Shown: positions 46,811 through 57,246 of the stretch, one piece after another
How the letters are laid out: the number at the start of each line of letters is the position of its first letter
How positions within the stretch are numbered: the stretch's first letter is position 1
NCBI GenBank assembly: GCA_030737875.1
Contig: CM060922.1
Span: 303,419,456-303,483,455, forward strand
Source: Allium sativum
Lineage: Eukaryota > Streptophyta > Magnoliopsida > Asparagales > Amaryllidaceae
Direction: 5' to 3'
DNA length: 64,000 bases
Program-made: the position numbers and the translations under genes
The notes under the pieces: model-generated
What the model saw: only the letters and a program-made list of their open reading frames with translations
Told to the model about the DNA's origin: nothing
Database searches by the model: none

Positions 46811-47912
46811 CATACGGATCTGGGCAGATTGCCAATTCTGAATATGGAATGAAATCTTGGCTTGGTTCGTTGGCTTTAGGCTGTAAATAGGACCCCATTT
46901 CTCTTGTTTTACACCCCAAAAACAATGGAGAACTAGATGTTACCTCTGCCTTGATTAAAATAGCCTATTCTTCTTCAACAACTAGAACTATACGAATTCA
47001 TAGATCTGTTCTGCAATAGCTGCAATCAAATTCCCTGTTCTTTAGATCCAATCACAGTGAGTCTATGTTATTTTTAGATATGAATAATTAAAAGTTAATC
47101 TTAACATGTTTATGAATTGGATATAAGCCTGTGACTAATTGAATCATATCAGATCTACCATAACCTGTGTATCTAAGTTATTTTGACATGACTATCAATT
47201 GGATCTAAGCCTGTGCCTATTTATCATGTCAGATCTGCCGTTATTTGTAGATCTGACTCACTGTTTAGATCTCATCATGCCTGTTTATGATGTCCCTATT
47301 ATATTAGAATCGGTTCTATTGTTACATGTTCATCAGATCTGTTCCTATACGCATATCTTGTCATTATGCCCAATTTTGTCACTATATGCTTATTAGTGCT
47401 ATACCTATTTCTACCATCATATGTCAATCTTGTTATTATGTTTATTTCTGTTCTCTTCCCTTCTTCTTTTCCCTTTTTATTTCATAACCAGGCTACCTTC
47501 GAGCCTAGGCATACCGCTGAAATATGCGAACGTTCTAAATTGGGAACGATGGAAATAATTAATTTGGGTCATAATTCATATTGTAAAACATGATTGGGAA
47601 TATTGGGAATAATTCGTACCTTGATCCAAGACTTAGGATTTAGAGCATAATTTATATGTTGATCTAAATCTTAATTGGGCATAACTTGTATTGGGAAATT
47701 TGGGCATAACTTGAATTAAAAACATGAATATGGATTTGGGGGCATAAATCAAAGTTCTGATTAAAGATCTTAATTTGGGGAATGACAAACATGAAAATTT
47801 GTTAGTAATGAATAGGACTTGGAAAAGAGGCATGAAAACCTATAATGAAATAAGGATAATTGTTAAATAGTGAAAATGCCTAGATTTACAATAATTAGAA
47901 ACTGTAACCGCG

Positions 47913-48133
47913 CTTAGACACGAGGTTAGATTACACTTGTGGTAGAAGTCTGCCCGGACCTGCCTGGCATATCCAGCAACCACAAGTGGTGAATCTAATG
48001 TGAGGGGTCTAAGTGCATAAACAAGTAACGTGCTAAGACATGAGGTTAAGTCCGACTTGTGGAAGAAGTCTGCCCGGACCCGCCCAGCATATCCAGCATC
48101 CACAAGTTGTAGACTTAATGTGAGAGGTCTAAT
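47913..48133 (+). repeat. Two tandem hairpin units in the Gypsy-2 right LTR
   Basis: Unit 1 (47913-48013): CTTAGAC/GTCTAAG, TTAGATT (47926-47932)/AATCTAA (47992-47998) and CACTTGTGG (47934-47942)/CCACAAGTG (47980-47988). Unit 2 (48033-48133): AGAC/GTCT, TTAAGTC (48046-48052)/GACTTAA (48112-48118) and ACTTGTGGA (48055-48063)/TCCACAAGT (48099-48107). The loops share AGTCTGCCCGGACC and GCATATCCAGCA. Confidence 0.85.
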
Positions 48134-48813
48134 GCATAAACATATATATGAATATATGTATATAAAAGGATAGAAATAAATGGCACTAATTGTAATTAAT
48201 TGAAATGAATTGGAATAAACGGGGAATGAGAATAACCTATTGTTGTTTATTACATTAATGTGAATGTTATATAATAGGTAGGCTTGTCCTAGGGACAAGT
48301 GGAAATTATAACATAAGTTATAATAAAAGGAAGGAAAACTTATCGATAAACCTTAGTTAAGAGAACTAAGTTAGTAAATAAACAATGACAAGTTGTAATG
48401 ATGTGTTAGACAGAAAACGGGTGAACTGAGATGAAGTATACTTAATTATATATTAAGCAAAACATGTTTTGTAACTATGGAAACAGAAAATGAATAATTG
48501 TGGATTACTTTTGTTAATTAAAATCTGGGGATAATAGATTGTGGATTACATAATTTGGATTACAATCTAGAGACTAACATGTGATGGGCTTATTAATAAG
48601 CTTAAATGGATTAAGATTTATATATATGAAATTAATAAGCAAGTGGAACTTGGTAATTTGGAAAGAAGTCAATGTGAATGGGGATAACCTGTTAACCTAT
48701 AATACTTAACTTGTTCAAATCCATAAGGATTACACGAACATGTTAACTTGGATAGGGGGTAAGTAAACTTGTTTGAAACAGTGTGAGGGTTAAGTATATC
48801 TTGGGGTGGTGGG

Positions 48814-48854
<41 letters not shown>

Positions 48855-50031
48855 CAGTTATCCAATTTTTTACACCCGTAGGGCATAACCTGTGGAAATC
48901 CTAGTAGAGGGGATGCAAGCCTAGGGGGAAGCTTGTATCATCTTGTGCGCAGGACCATTTCAGCCAGTAATCTATATATAGGTATCAAACGAGTACTCTG
49001 AACTAGGTCGGAGTCGGGGCATGTTTACTGGGCTGATTGTAAGAGATCCAAATGAAGGGGCGGTGTGGGCGGCGGCGCATTCCGAATGGTCATGTGCGTG
49101 CATGGGTCTGGACAGGAGAGGATTAAGACGTCATGACACCTGTAGATATGGTTGTGCACATCCTAAAAATAAAGGGTTGCCACTTTAGGAAGTGATACAT
49201 CCTACTGTGGGGACAGCACAAGGTATCTACGGAATAGGGAGCCGATCGATTGGGGTAGTAATTAGGGTACACCTAGGCTCTGGTATGTTTAGGAGCCCGT
49301 TATTATCCTTAGGGGTAACTTCGGTATGTTCTGTTGGGCTGCCTGTAATTGTATGGGGTAAAACCTCTCAAGAAGTATGCCTAAGTCTACCATCTTATAC
49401 TTGTTGGGGATCATCTTGTTCATACGACACTAGTATTGGTGTAGAGAAAGAGAAAGTAATAGAGAAGCGCAATACATTCTATCATGTTTATCCTGTTTAC
49501 CTTGCCATACTGCCTTATATGCTGTTATCTACCTCTTATCCAGTTTATACGCCTGTCATGATGGTTTTACTTATTTATATGCTAAAAGTAACTGGACTCG
49601 CTAGACTTTATGTCTAATCTATTTTGTTTCCTCTTCTGTTCCCCCCAGGTTCTCAGGGTGGGAATACTCAAGCTTGATCAGGATTCTGTTTTCATCCTAC
49701 TTGGAGCTGCTTAGATGTATTAATTGATTTCGTATCTTCTCTAATATAGATATGTTTTTGGGGATTATGCTCTGTTCGTGTTTATTGTACTCTGATGATT
49801 TTGGTACAAGACAAAATTTTAAAATTGATGTATTGGGTTTTATGCATTTCAGACTTATGATGTAACTATGTTTTGAACCACGATGTTTTCTGCTTAACAA
49901 AGTTTTAAATTCCGCCGCTATTTTATATCTGCCTTGTAATGTTTCTGTTTCTGTTTCTATTTACTTATAACGCTTTACGAAACTAAATGCATTCTCTTAA
50001 TGAGTGACATTAACGGACGTGGGGTGTCACA

Positions 50032-50036
50032 TAGAT
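50032..50036. repeat. Target-site duplication of Gypsy-2 (right copy)
   Basis: TAGAT, paired with CAGAT at 39660-39664. Confidence 0.78.
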
Positions 50037-50130
50037 GTAATCAAATTGTTTTACACTAATCAAAGTAGTTTGATTCACTTAAATTTTGTTCTGGTATCTT
50101 TGACATCAGTGGCATGATCTCCATGCCCTA
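50037..50130 (-). pseudogene. Copia-B Gag, N-terminal piece
   Basis: On the minus strand, a start near 50126 gives a short MEIMPLMSKIPEQNLSESNY-like frame with a following stop and ends at the Gypsy-2 insertion; the Gag core resumes at 39664. The short piece has no catalytic or metal-binding motif of its own and is assigned by position. Confidence 0.55.
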
Positions 50131-50199
50131 TTTAATTTCTCCTATGATTCATGAATCATATTTTAACAAAGTGGATCTGAAGAACAAATTAGGATCTAT

Positions 50200-50211
50200 G
50201 CTCTGATACCA
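50200..50211 (-). other. Primer binding site of Copia-B
   Basis: The minus strand reads TGGTATCAGAGC, exact initiator tRNA-Met complement, directly inside the LTR at 50212. Confidence 0.93.
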
Positions 50212-50676
50212 TGTTATGAACAAAGAAGAACTTGTACAGATAAGACGAGATAAAACTTTCTCATTAGTTTTTATACATTAGCAACACATAACTTTATATA
50301 TATATATTGTCCAACAATCATTACAAGAAATAAAATGGAGAATAATATTAGATCTATACCACTTCCACTTTTCAGTACCGCATCCTGGTATCGTTTTTAT
50401 CAATTCTTGGTATTGCCTCTTGGTATCAACTTTTTGGCTTTGGTGTTATCTTCTTGGTATTGACTTCTGAGCTTTGGTGTCGTCTTCTTGGTATCGACTT
50501 CTTGCTGTCGTCTTCGTGGTATCGACTTCTTGACTCCATCGCTTCTTGGTATCATCATCTTGGCTTCAGTGTCGGCACCAAGCCGTTTTTTCACAGCTTG
50601 ATGCCGACAGCGTATTTACACCAAACACAACAATATATACATATTCACATATATACAATCTCTACTCACAATAACA
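50212..50676 (-). repeat. Copia-B 5' LTR (right copy)
   Basis: Direct repeat of 35232-35680, from TGTTATGAAC to about CACAATAACA. The internal TCTTGGTATCGACTTCTTG-like repeats are present here too. Confidence 0.88.
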
Positions 50677-50971
50677 TTCAAAATCTGAATTTCAAATATT
50701 TGCCTATATGTCGACGTATAGGAATATGTATGTCGACATGTCTTTTGAAATTTTTCGATGACATTTGATTTTGACTATTTGATATGTTTGTATCTTATAT
50801 TATTTCCTAGGATAATATTTATTATAGCAATACTTTTATATTATTATTTTAAATTTCATAATTGAATTTTGAATTTTGAATTTAAAATTCAAATATTCAA
50901 ATAAAGCACTCATAAAAGCAACCATTCAAACAATTTAACCAAAGAATAATTATTATAAAGGCGTGCCTATT
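50677..50971. other. Copia-A interior between Copia-B and gag
   Basis: AT-rich; contains a self-similar run of ATTTTGAATTTTGAATTTAA near 50865 and TATGTCGACGTATAGG (about 50706). No pol sequence follows the gag stop here, although an intact Copia element would continue into protease and integrase. Confidence 0.5.
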
Positions 50972-52023
50972 TTAGATCTGTTCTTCAATTTCTTCTGATT
51001 CACGAACTATAGTGAAGCATATATTAGAATTGATTATTTCTTGCTCTTCATCAATCCAAGATGAATCAAAATAATCTAGAGTTGCCTCATATGCCTTTTT
51101 TCTCTTCTTTGATGAATTATCATTCGAAGATTGACTTTCTTTCTCCGAATATGGACAGAATATTTTTAGATGGTCTGCTTCATCGTAGTTAAAACATCTG
51201 GCATTATTCGAAACCTCGTTATTTTTCATAGATTTTCTTTGCTCACTCCTCTTGAAATTATTCCTTTTTCTATATCTCATGAATTTCCTAAATTTATTTG
51301 TCATAAATGCTATCACTTCATCATGGTCGCTATTTCAGTTAGAATCTTCAGTGGTTGCATTAAATGCTATCGATTTCGTTTTCAATGACTTATTTTCTTT
51401 CCTTCCTTGCATCTGAAATTCAAACGACATTAAATTTTTGATAAATTCTTCAATTTCCATTATACAATTATCATTGTCCTCTTCAATCGCAAGAGTCTTT
51501 TGATCCCAATCTAAAGTTCATGCATCCATGGTTTTTCTGACTTGATTTTCCTTAGAATATATTTTCCAAACCATTAGTGAATGCACAATTTCCTAGAACC
51601 TGCAGTACAATTCAGAGATAGACTCATTCTGATTCATTTTAAATAATTCAAATTGATTGGTTAACATATATATATTTTGATCTATTTGACTCTGGTTATT
51701 CCTTCATGAGTCACTAGCAAAATTTTCTAGATTTCATATGCAGATTTAAAAATAGGTACCCTATTGAATTCATTTATGTCTAGTGAACAGAATAAAATAT
51801 TCATGGCTATTGAATTATTTTTTATAGTGGCATTATGATCATTAGTCCAATGTGCAAAGTTAATAGTGATATTCCAAATATCTAATCCTACAGATTTTAA
51901 ATAAATTTTCATTCAATAAGCCTAATATGAATAATTATTACCATTGAATAGCGGTGGTCTAATAGTGGACTAACCATCTACAAATTAAGTATTAGTATTG
52001 ATAATACCGGCATTGGTTGCCAT
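50972..52023 (-). pseudogene. Copia-A Gag, broken
   Basis: On the minus strand an ATG at 52023 opens a MATNAGIINTNT start, then PPLFNGNNY and MKIYLKSVGLDIWNIT, the usual Copia Gag N-terminus. At 51727-51912 are DINEFNRVPIFKSAYEI and, after shifts, EILLVTHEG and NQFELFKMNQNESI, the UBN2-type core. At 50972-51316 are FMRYRKRNNF, a zinc knuckle CFNYDEADHLKIFC (51155-51196) whose second Cys is Tyr, and KKAYEATLDYFDSSWIDEEQE, the acidic tail typical of SIRE/Maximus Gags, ending at a stop. Several stops and shifts break it. The PBS lies 50 bases upstream. Confidence 0.82.
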
Positions 52024-52072
52024 TTAAACTTTTGAAAAAAAAAATCATATTATGAAAACTTTGAAAACCAAT

Positions 52073-52084
52073 GCTTTGATACCA
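52073..52084 (-). other. Primer binding site of Copia-A
   Basis: The minus strand reads TGGTATCAAAGC, one mismatch from the initiator tRNA-Met complement, two bases inside the LTR at 52087. Confidence 0.88.
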
Positions 52085-52086
52085 AT

Positions 52087-53620
52087 TGTTGGGAAATGCG
52101 GATTAAGGATCTTAGGGAAAACTAAACATTAGAGGGGGGTGAATAGTGTGGTACAAATTTTATGGAATTCTTGAAATATTTCTAAGTTTATCAAAATGTT
52201 TAGCAAATCATAAATAAAAATAATCATAGAATCAACCGCATGTGCAGATAATAATAATAAAAATAGTAATAGGAAAGAACACATCAGGATTTTATATTGG
52301 TTCAGAGTAACCTATGTCCAGTCCCATAGCGCTGGGTTGATGTGGATTTCTTTTCAAACAATATCCATATTACAATCCTTGATTTCTGGGCTATAAGGGC
52401 ACACCCCAGCTTTATCTTGAGTATAGCTTAGTTGATTTCTGGGCCATAACCTACACCCAATTTATTTTCTGGTTCCAATCACACATAATCGGTTTATACA
52501 GGACATGACCACACCTTTTCAGCATCAGTTTTGGAAGATAGGCTCGTTAGGACTTGATCTTACGATCTTTGATTACAAAAAGCCTATAACTCTTGAGTAG
52601 CACTTGAACCTTTGAGATGGCTTGATAGAGAATTAAACTAGAAAGAGATTGATATGATTCTCTTTGAAAAGTATATAATTTAAGAATTTATAAGTATTAA
52701 GGGGGAGAAGAGAAAGGAAGAAGAAAATGATGAAAAGTTAGTTTAAAAAACGAATTTGGAAGCTTATTTATAGTTTCCTGATAGTCAAATCCTTTTAGAA
52801 TAGTTTTGAATTCAAAAGACACAACTTTTCAAAATTTGAATTTGAAAACAAACGTTAACTATGTGGATATACATTTTTGCCTTACATACCTTAACGTTTT
52901 TTCAAAAAATAAACTTTTGAATTAAATCAAATAACGATTAAATAAATTATGGTGATTCTTGAGTCAAAACAAACTATATTCCTTTATATTAAATAGAGTT
53001 TTTCATGTACAAATATATATCAAAAAACATATATTAAGATGATTTAAAAATGGTTAAATAAATCTATATAAAATAATATTAAAGCATATATATATAACTA
53101 TAAATACGAGAAATAATTTAGAACTTAATAAAAATATAAATAAGGAAGTTTAAAACTTAAGCAACTATAATAAAACTAAATATAAAAATTAGTATATAAA
53201 TATATAAATAAGAAATATTTGAATTAGAAGTTAAAAATATATTTAGGAAGAAAAATATATTTAAAAACAAGAGTTAAAATAATTTTAGGAACAAAGAAAT
53301 ATATTAAAATAAGGAAGTAATTTTGAAATCATTAAGATAGGAATATTTAAAAATAGTGAGAAAAGATTGAAATAAGGATTTAATGTTAATCAGAGTTTTG
53401 TCCAGAAATCTAGACTAATTTACATTTTATTTCTTGAGCTCTTCTTCTTTGAAATGTTGATTCTCTAAACTATACAGTCTCTCAATAACCAATGCCTGCG
53501 TATATTTCCTATATATGTATATATTCTAGATAATAGTATTAATATGTATTTTATAACAATAATAGTTAAAACAAGGTTGTTATCATCAAAACCCTCATTA
53601 AGACCATCTCAATCACTAAT
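52087..53620 (-). repeat. Copia-A 5' LTR (right copy)
   Basis: Direct repeat of the left LTR, starting TGTTGGGAAATGCGG. Homology is clear up to ATTTTATAACAATAATAG and then weak; the right end is estimated from a possible AGATT target duplication at 53621. Confidence 0.78.
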
Positions 53621-53839
53621 AGATTTCATTTCTAATTCAAATACAAAGAAGCGTGAATAACAAACATATATGAATCATCTTTCAATTTACAAGAATAACA
53701 ACACTAACAGTTACAAAATCAACTACAACAACGACAAAGATAATATGTTGGAAAGGGAAAAGGTGCATTCGATATAAGATACAAAAGATTCTCCTACAAG
53801 CTACGAGAAGGTCAAGCACCATGGCTGGAACTTGATCTA
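53621..53839. other. Short unassigned stretch
   Basis: Flank of Copia-A before the next ORF. No gene or repeat is recognised; one minus-strand frame reads through it into the pseudogene at 53840. Confidence 0.4.
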
Positions 53840-54841
53840 TTGACATGCTCGTGCTAGGAACATAACAAGGAAGAAATGCACCCAATCTCATGCGCCTGTC
53901 GATTCTGTTCCCTGTGAACCTCCTGGAGCTCTGCCTGAATTTGACAGATGGAGGCAAGCTCAGGGCTCTCCTGGCCTACTGCGGCTGGCTGCGGCTCGAC
54001 TGGAGCAGGTGCTACAAGAAATGGAGTGATAGCTGGGGCAAGAGCAATGGACAACCAGATGCTTATCCTCCTGAGGGAGGAACGATCAATGGAGGCTGGG
54101 GCAATTTTTGATTGCCGATTTCCCACGAAGATTCACCCGAAAGTGTCAGAAGACACGAGTGAGAAGATGACTATATGGAAACTGGTTTCTCGGAGTACCG
54201 GCTGAAGACTCGGAGAGGTGGATCATCAATGCACATTCCCAATTGATGGCTACGCCGCCAATAATAACATAAGTGGCTCAATGAACTGAATGGTAGATTT
54301 GCTCGAGGTTTCCTATCTTAGGATTGTGTTGAATGATGTGCACAACCAGATGGGCGGTGGGTTGCAAATTACTGGTGTCACAAGCACCGATAGCTCCAAC
54401 AAAGATGCAAGACAGGATTTGCGGGTCCATCATCTCAACATTGTCCAAATCTGCTCCAACAGCCAAAATATCCAGAATTTCAACGAAATCCTGGTTGGTG
54501 AATTCAACATGGGTCCCTTTCACCTTGGATCGAATCAAACTAGAACCCTTATCAAAGTTGACCGCCATCTGGGCATCAAATAGATGGATACAACGATGGT
54601 AGCACTCATGCTCGAAGGTGTCGTCGCGTAGGATCATTGCCCGGCCTGCGACGATGAATAGATCCTTCAGTTGGAAAAGGGTGAAATTTGCTAATTTCAC
54701 CGGGCATCTTTGGTGAAACTCAAAATTTGTCGTTTCCAAATATGTCTCTATTTTCCTTAGGTTGCGGTCCAAACATGCGGCCTCCTAACGCATGAGACCG
54801 GAGTGTCACACAAGGATGTTAGAAGCTCGAGTAGGTGCCAT
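53840..54841 (-). pseudogene. Decayed ORF resembling a plant 'putative transposon protein'
   Basis: The minus strand starts near 54841 with an MAPTRASN-type start, then stops. A 164-codon frame (54278-54772) contains KIETYLETTNFEFHQRC, HLFDAQMAVNFDKGSSLI, VKGTHVEFTNQDFVEILDI and PTAHLVVHIIQHNPKIGNLE. It follows the '..FYANL..VRG..V.FS...I..(I)LG(I)' and 'A(R)L..H(I/V)(I/L)..NI' pattern I recall for the plant domain Transposase_32 (PF20167). Downstream frames (53854-54126) are proline-rich, then a coiled-coil-like IQAELQEVHREQNRQ. The ORF is broken and beside LTR-like sequence, so retroelement origin is likely. The family name is a memory-based guess. Confidence 0.4.
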
Positions 54842-54912
54842 TGAGAAATAGGTGAAATCGACAATGGAAATTACGTATCTGGAGTATATGAGGGGCTAGA
54901 TCTGAGACGCAA

Positions 54913-57212
54913 GAGGTAACGTCCTATATTTTTAGCAATTAAATAATTTTGATTACTTAATGATTATAAATAGTGGAATAATAAATTTCCGAAACAGTCA
55001 GAAATAGTTGAATTGATAATATTGTGTGAATCAGATGATTTAAGATATTTAATCGGTTTTATTTTTGAGTTATAATAACTAATATATTTTTAAAATGACA
55101 ATTGAACGTATTAATTATTATATAATTATAAATGAACTCTTAACGTCGCGTCAGTTCATAATATTGAGTTTTGAGCTTCAATTGGATATATATGATTCGT
55201 TATAAGTCAGATTCCTTTGAAACAAGAAACGTTTGAATCTATTGGATCATATTTTTCTAATGGAAGTGGAAAATTGAGATTTTGTCTTATAGATTATAAG
55301 TCATGTCCAAATCAAATTTTCAAATAGTCGTTATGGAATCGTTTGTAAGCCATAATGATTAGTTAATATAATTATTTACTGGTTTCGAATTCAGACAAGA
55401 TTTTTTAGATATATTATTTAATTAATTTATAGAAATTTTCCATAATTTTTAATTTGGAAAATAAGCAACTTTTTGTTTAATGTATTTTACACCATATATT
55501 AGCGTTTTGGAATTTCACAGAATAGGTTGACATGTCTATTTTATTATACTTTTGGGGTTGTATCACATTACTCGTCTCAACGGTATTTTTATTTTTGTCG
55601 GTAATAGTCCGTGAGTGAACGCAGTTTTACGTAACATGGGTACACCAAACTTGCCAAACGTTTAAACTTAAAACTAAACAAACAATTAAAGAAAACAAAT
55701 AATATTATATCTTTGGGTTCCTTCTCCCGTAAGCGTTGGTACAAGCTATTAATGAATCACGCAAGTTATACTTTGGGAATTAAAGCTAAAACACATGGCT
55801 ATGTAAATTTATCTACAAACCTACTCATTCACCATGAAGGTTCGACACCATATAAAATATGCAGGCATGCCTCATATCCCTATTTTTCAATAAATTGCAA
55901 TATGAAAGCTCTCCATTTCTTTTGGAAAATTAAAACAAAATATACTTCAACCGGGGTATATTTCTTCGAGTTTAACGTTGGTTTCTAGTACTCAAAAATG
56001 ACTGTTGCACTATATTTTTACTGACAGCGTGAGGGGGGCGAGTCGTCGTGCATGGAAGCTTACGGGTAGGTGATTGGAATGGGAAGCTATGGCGTCCAGC
56101 GTAAAGATTGAAAGGCAAGGAGATCGATGGTGGGGTGGCATGTGAAATGGTGGATGAGGGGAGGAAGCAGTTGGCATGAGGATGGTCGGAAATGACTCAC
56201 TAAACGGAGGGGCTTCGAAATACAGTCAAGTGGGTGGAAGGATCGAGTATCTCAAGAATGGGTGAAGAGGAAGGAGATGAAGGTGGTTTTGTGAAAAACA
56301 GTGGAGTGAATTAAAGGATGCGAAGTTCGAAAATAATATGCTGGAGTTGAAAATAAAAAAAGGAAGATGACACTGATTTTTCTGGAGCAGGTATTTTGTT
56401 TTGTGTGAGAATGGTTTTTGAATTGTATGACTGGAAAAGTTCTAGTTTACATTGGAAGGCAGAGCTCTATTCATAACGGGTTGATGGTGGAGCACGGTGA
56501 AGTGGATACTAAGTTTCGGCCAGAGGAAACATGTACAGGAGCGGATTCAAATGTATTGTGGAAGATGAAACTGTTTATAATGGTTTTAGTGAATGGGGGT
56601 GGCAGTGAGGTAGAGATTTAGAGAAGACAAAGGGGAGTTGTTTGGTAATCGGGTTTTGGGCTTACGTGAAGTAGTGGGGGATAAAAACAGCATATGCAGC
56701 CTATTGTAAAAGAATTTCCCTCGTTCGGAGGTGTGAAGGTCAAAACTAGAGAAATGGTGTTCAGGTTGGAAAGATGAGTTTGGGAGAGATGATGGTAAGT
56801 TGGTGATTTTCGATTATATATATATATATAAATATAAAGGGATTAAGGTTTAATTATAAATAATTATTAAGTTAATTATTTTTATCGTATTCAAGGTTAT
56901 AAATAAAATCATAACTTATTCATACAGTATCAGAATTCAGTGAAACAAGATCCGATAGGATCGTAGGAACACAGACTACTCAGTGAAACTAGTTTGGAGT
57001 GATGTGGAGGTTGTTACTATTTTAGATTGAATAAAATGCTCGATTGAATCAACCGACATCAATCATTATTCAACGATTAATGACCAAATTGAGTAAACTC
57101 ACTAACTCTACCCAGTTTTATAATTTTATAAACGTTATTTAACATTGATAAAAATGATTGAATGATGTGTGTGATGGTTGTTTGGATGATTTACACATAA
57201 ATTGGTTGATAG

Positions 57213-57246
<34 letters not shown>

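Larger units (their letters stand above)
39665..50031 (+). mobile_element. Gypsy-2: deleted Ty3/Gypsy chromovirus in the Copia-B gag
   Basis: LTRs 39665-43104 and 46452-50031 both begin TGTAACACCCC and end GT(T/C)ACA. A PBS follows the left LTR and a PPT precedes the right LTR, so the element reads on the plus strand. The 3.3 kb interior holds zinc knuckles, protease, RT, RNase H, the integrase C-terminal GPF motif and a chromodomain, but lacks the Gag core and the integrase zinc finger and DDE core. It is flanked by a near-perfect five-base duplication. The first roughly 165 LTR bases differ at about 14 positions. It is the innermost and youngest layer of the nest at 31337-53620. Confidence 0.92.
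46452..50031 (+). repeat. Gypsy-2 3' LTR
   Basis: TGTAACACCCCA...GGGGTGTCACA, about 3.6 kb, homologous to 39665-43104. It carries the GTCGAC-rich segment missing from the other LTR, a (TA)n run (about 48818-48852) where the other LTR has non-repeat sequence, and the better preserved pair of hairpins at 47913-48133. Confidence 0.92.
35232..50676 (-). mobile_element. Copia-B: decayed Ty1/Copia element, interrupted by Gypsy-2
   Basis: LTRs of about 450 bases (35232-35680 and 50212-50676) both start TGTTATGA(G/A)CAAAGAAG. The PBS (50200-50211) adjoins the right LTR, and a Copia-type PPT adjoins the left LTR. On the minus strand the order is gag, protease, integrase, RT, RNase H: the Ty1/Copia order. 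The gag is split by Gypsy-2. About 16 differences occur in the first 170 LTR bases, more than between the Gypsy-2 LTRs, as nesting predicts. No clear target duplication was found, and the right LTR end (CACAATAACA against CACAACA) is uncertain by a few bases. Confidence 0.9.
31337..53620 (-). mobile_element. Copia-A: SIRE/Maximus-like Ty1/Copia element, interrupted
   Basis: LTRs of about 1.5 kb at 31337-about 32874 and 52087-about 53620 both begin TGTTGGG(G/A)AATGC. A PBS (52073-52084) lies just inside the right LTR, so the element is on the minus strand. The right interior (50972-52023) is a Copia-type gag. The left interior (33840-35060) may be an envelope-like ORF, as in SIRE elements, whose order is gag-pol-env-like. 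Pol is missing, and the two interior pieces are separated only by the Copia-B insertion, so pol was lost before or during that event. The outer LTR ends are approximate. AGATT at 31332-31336 and 53621-53625 may be the target duplication. Confidence 0.78.
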
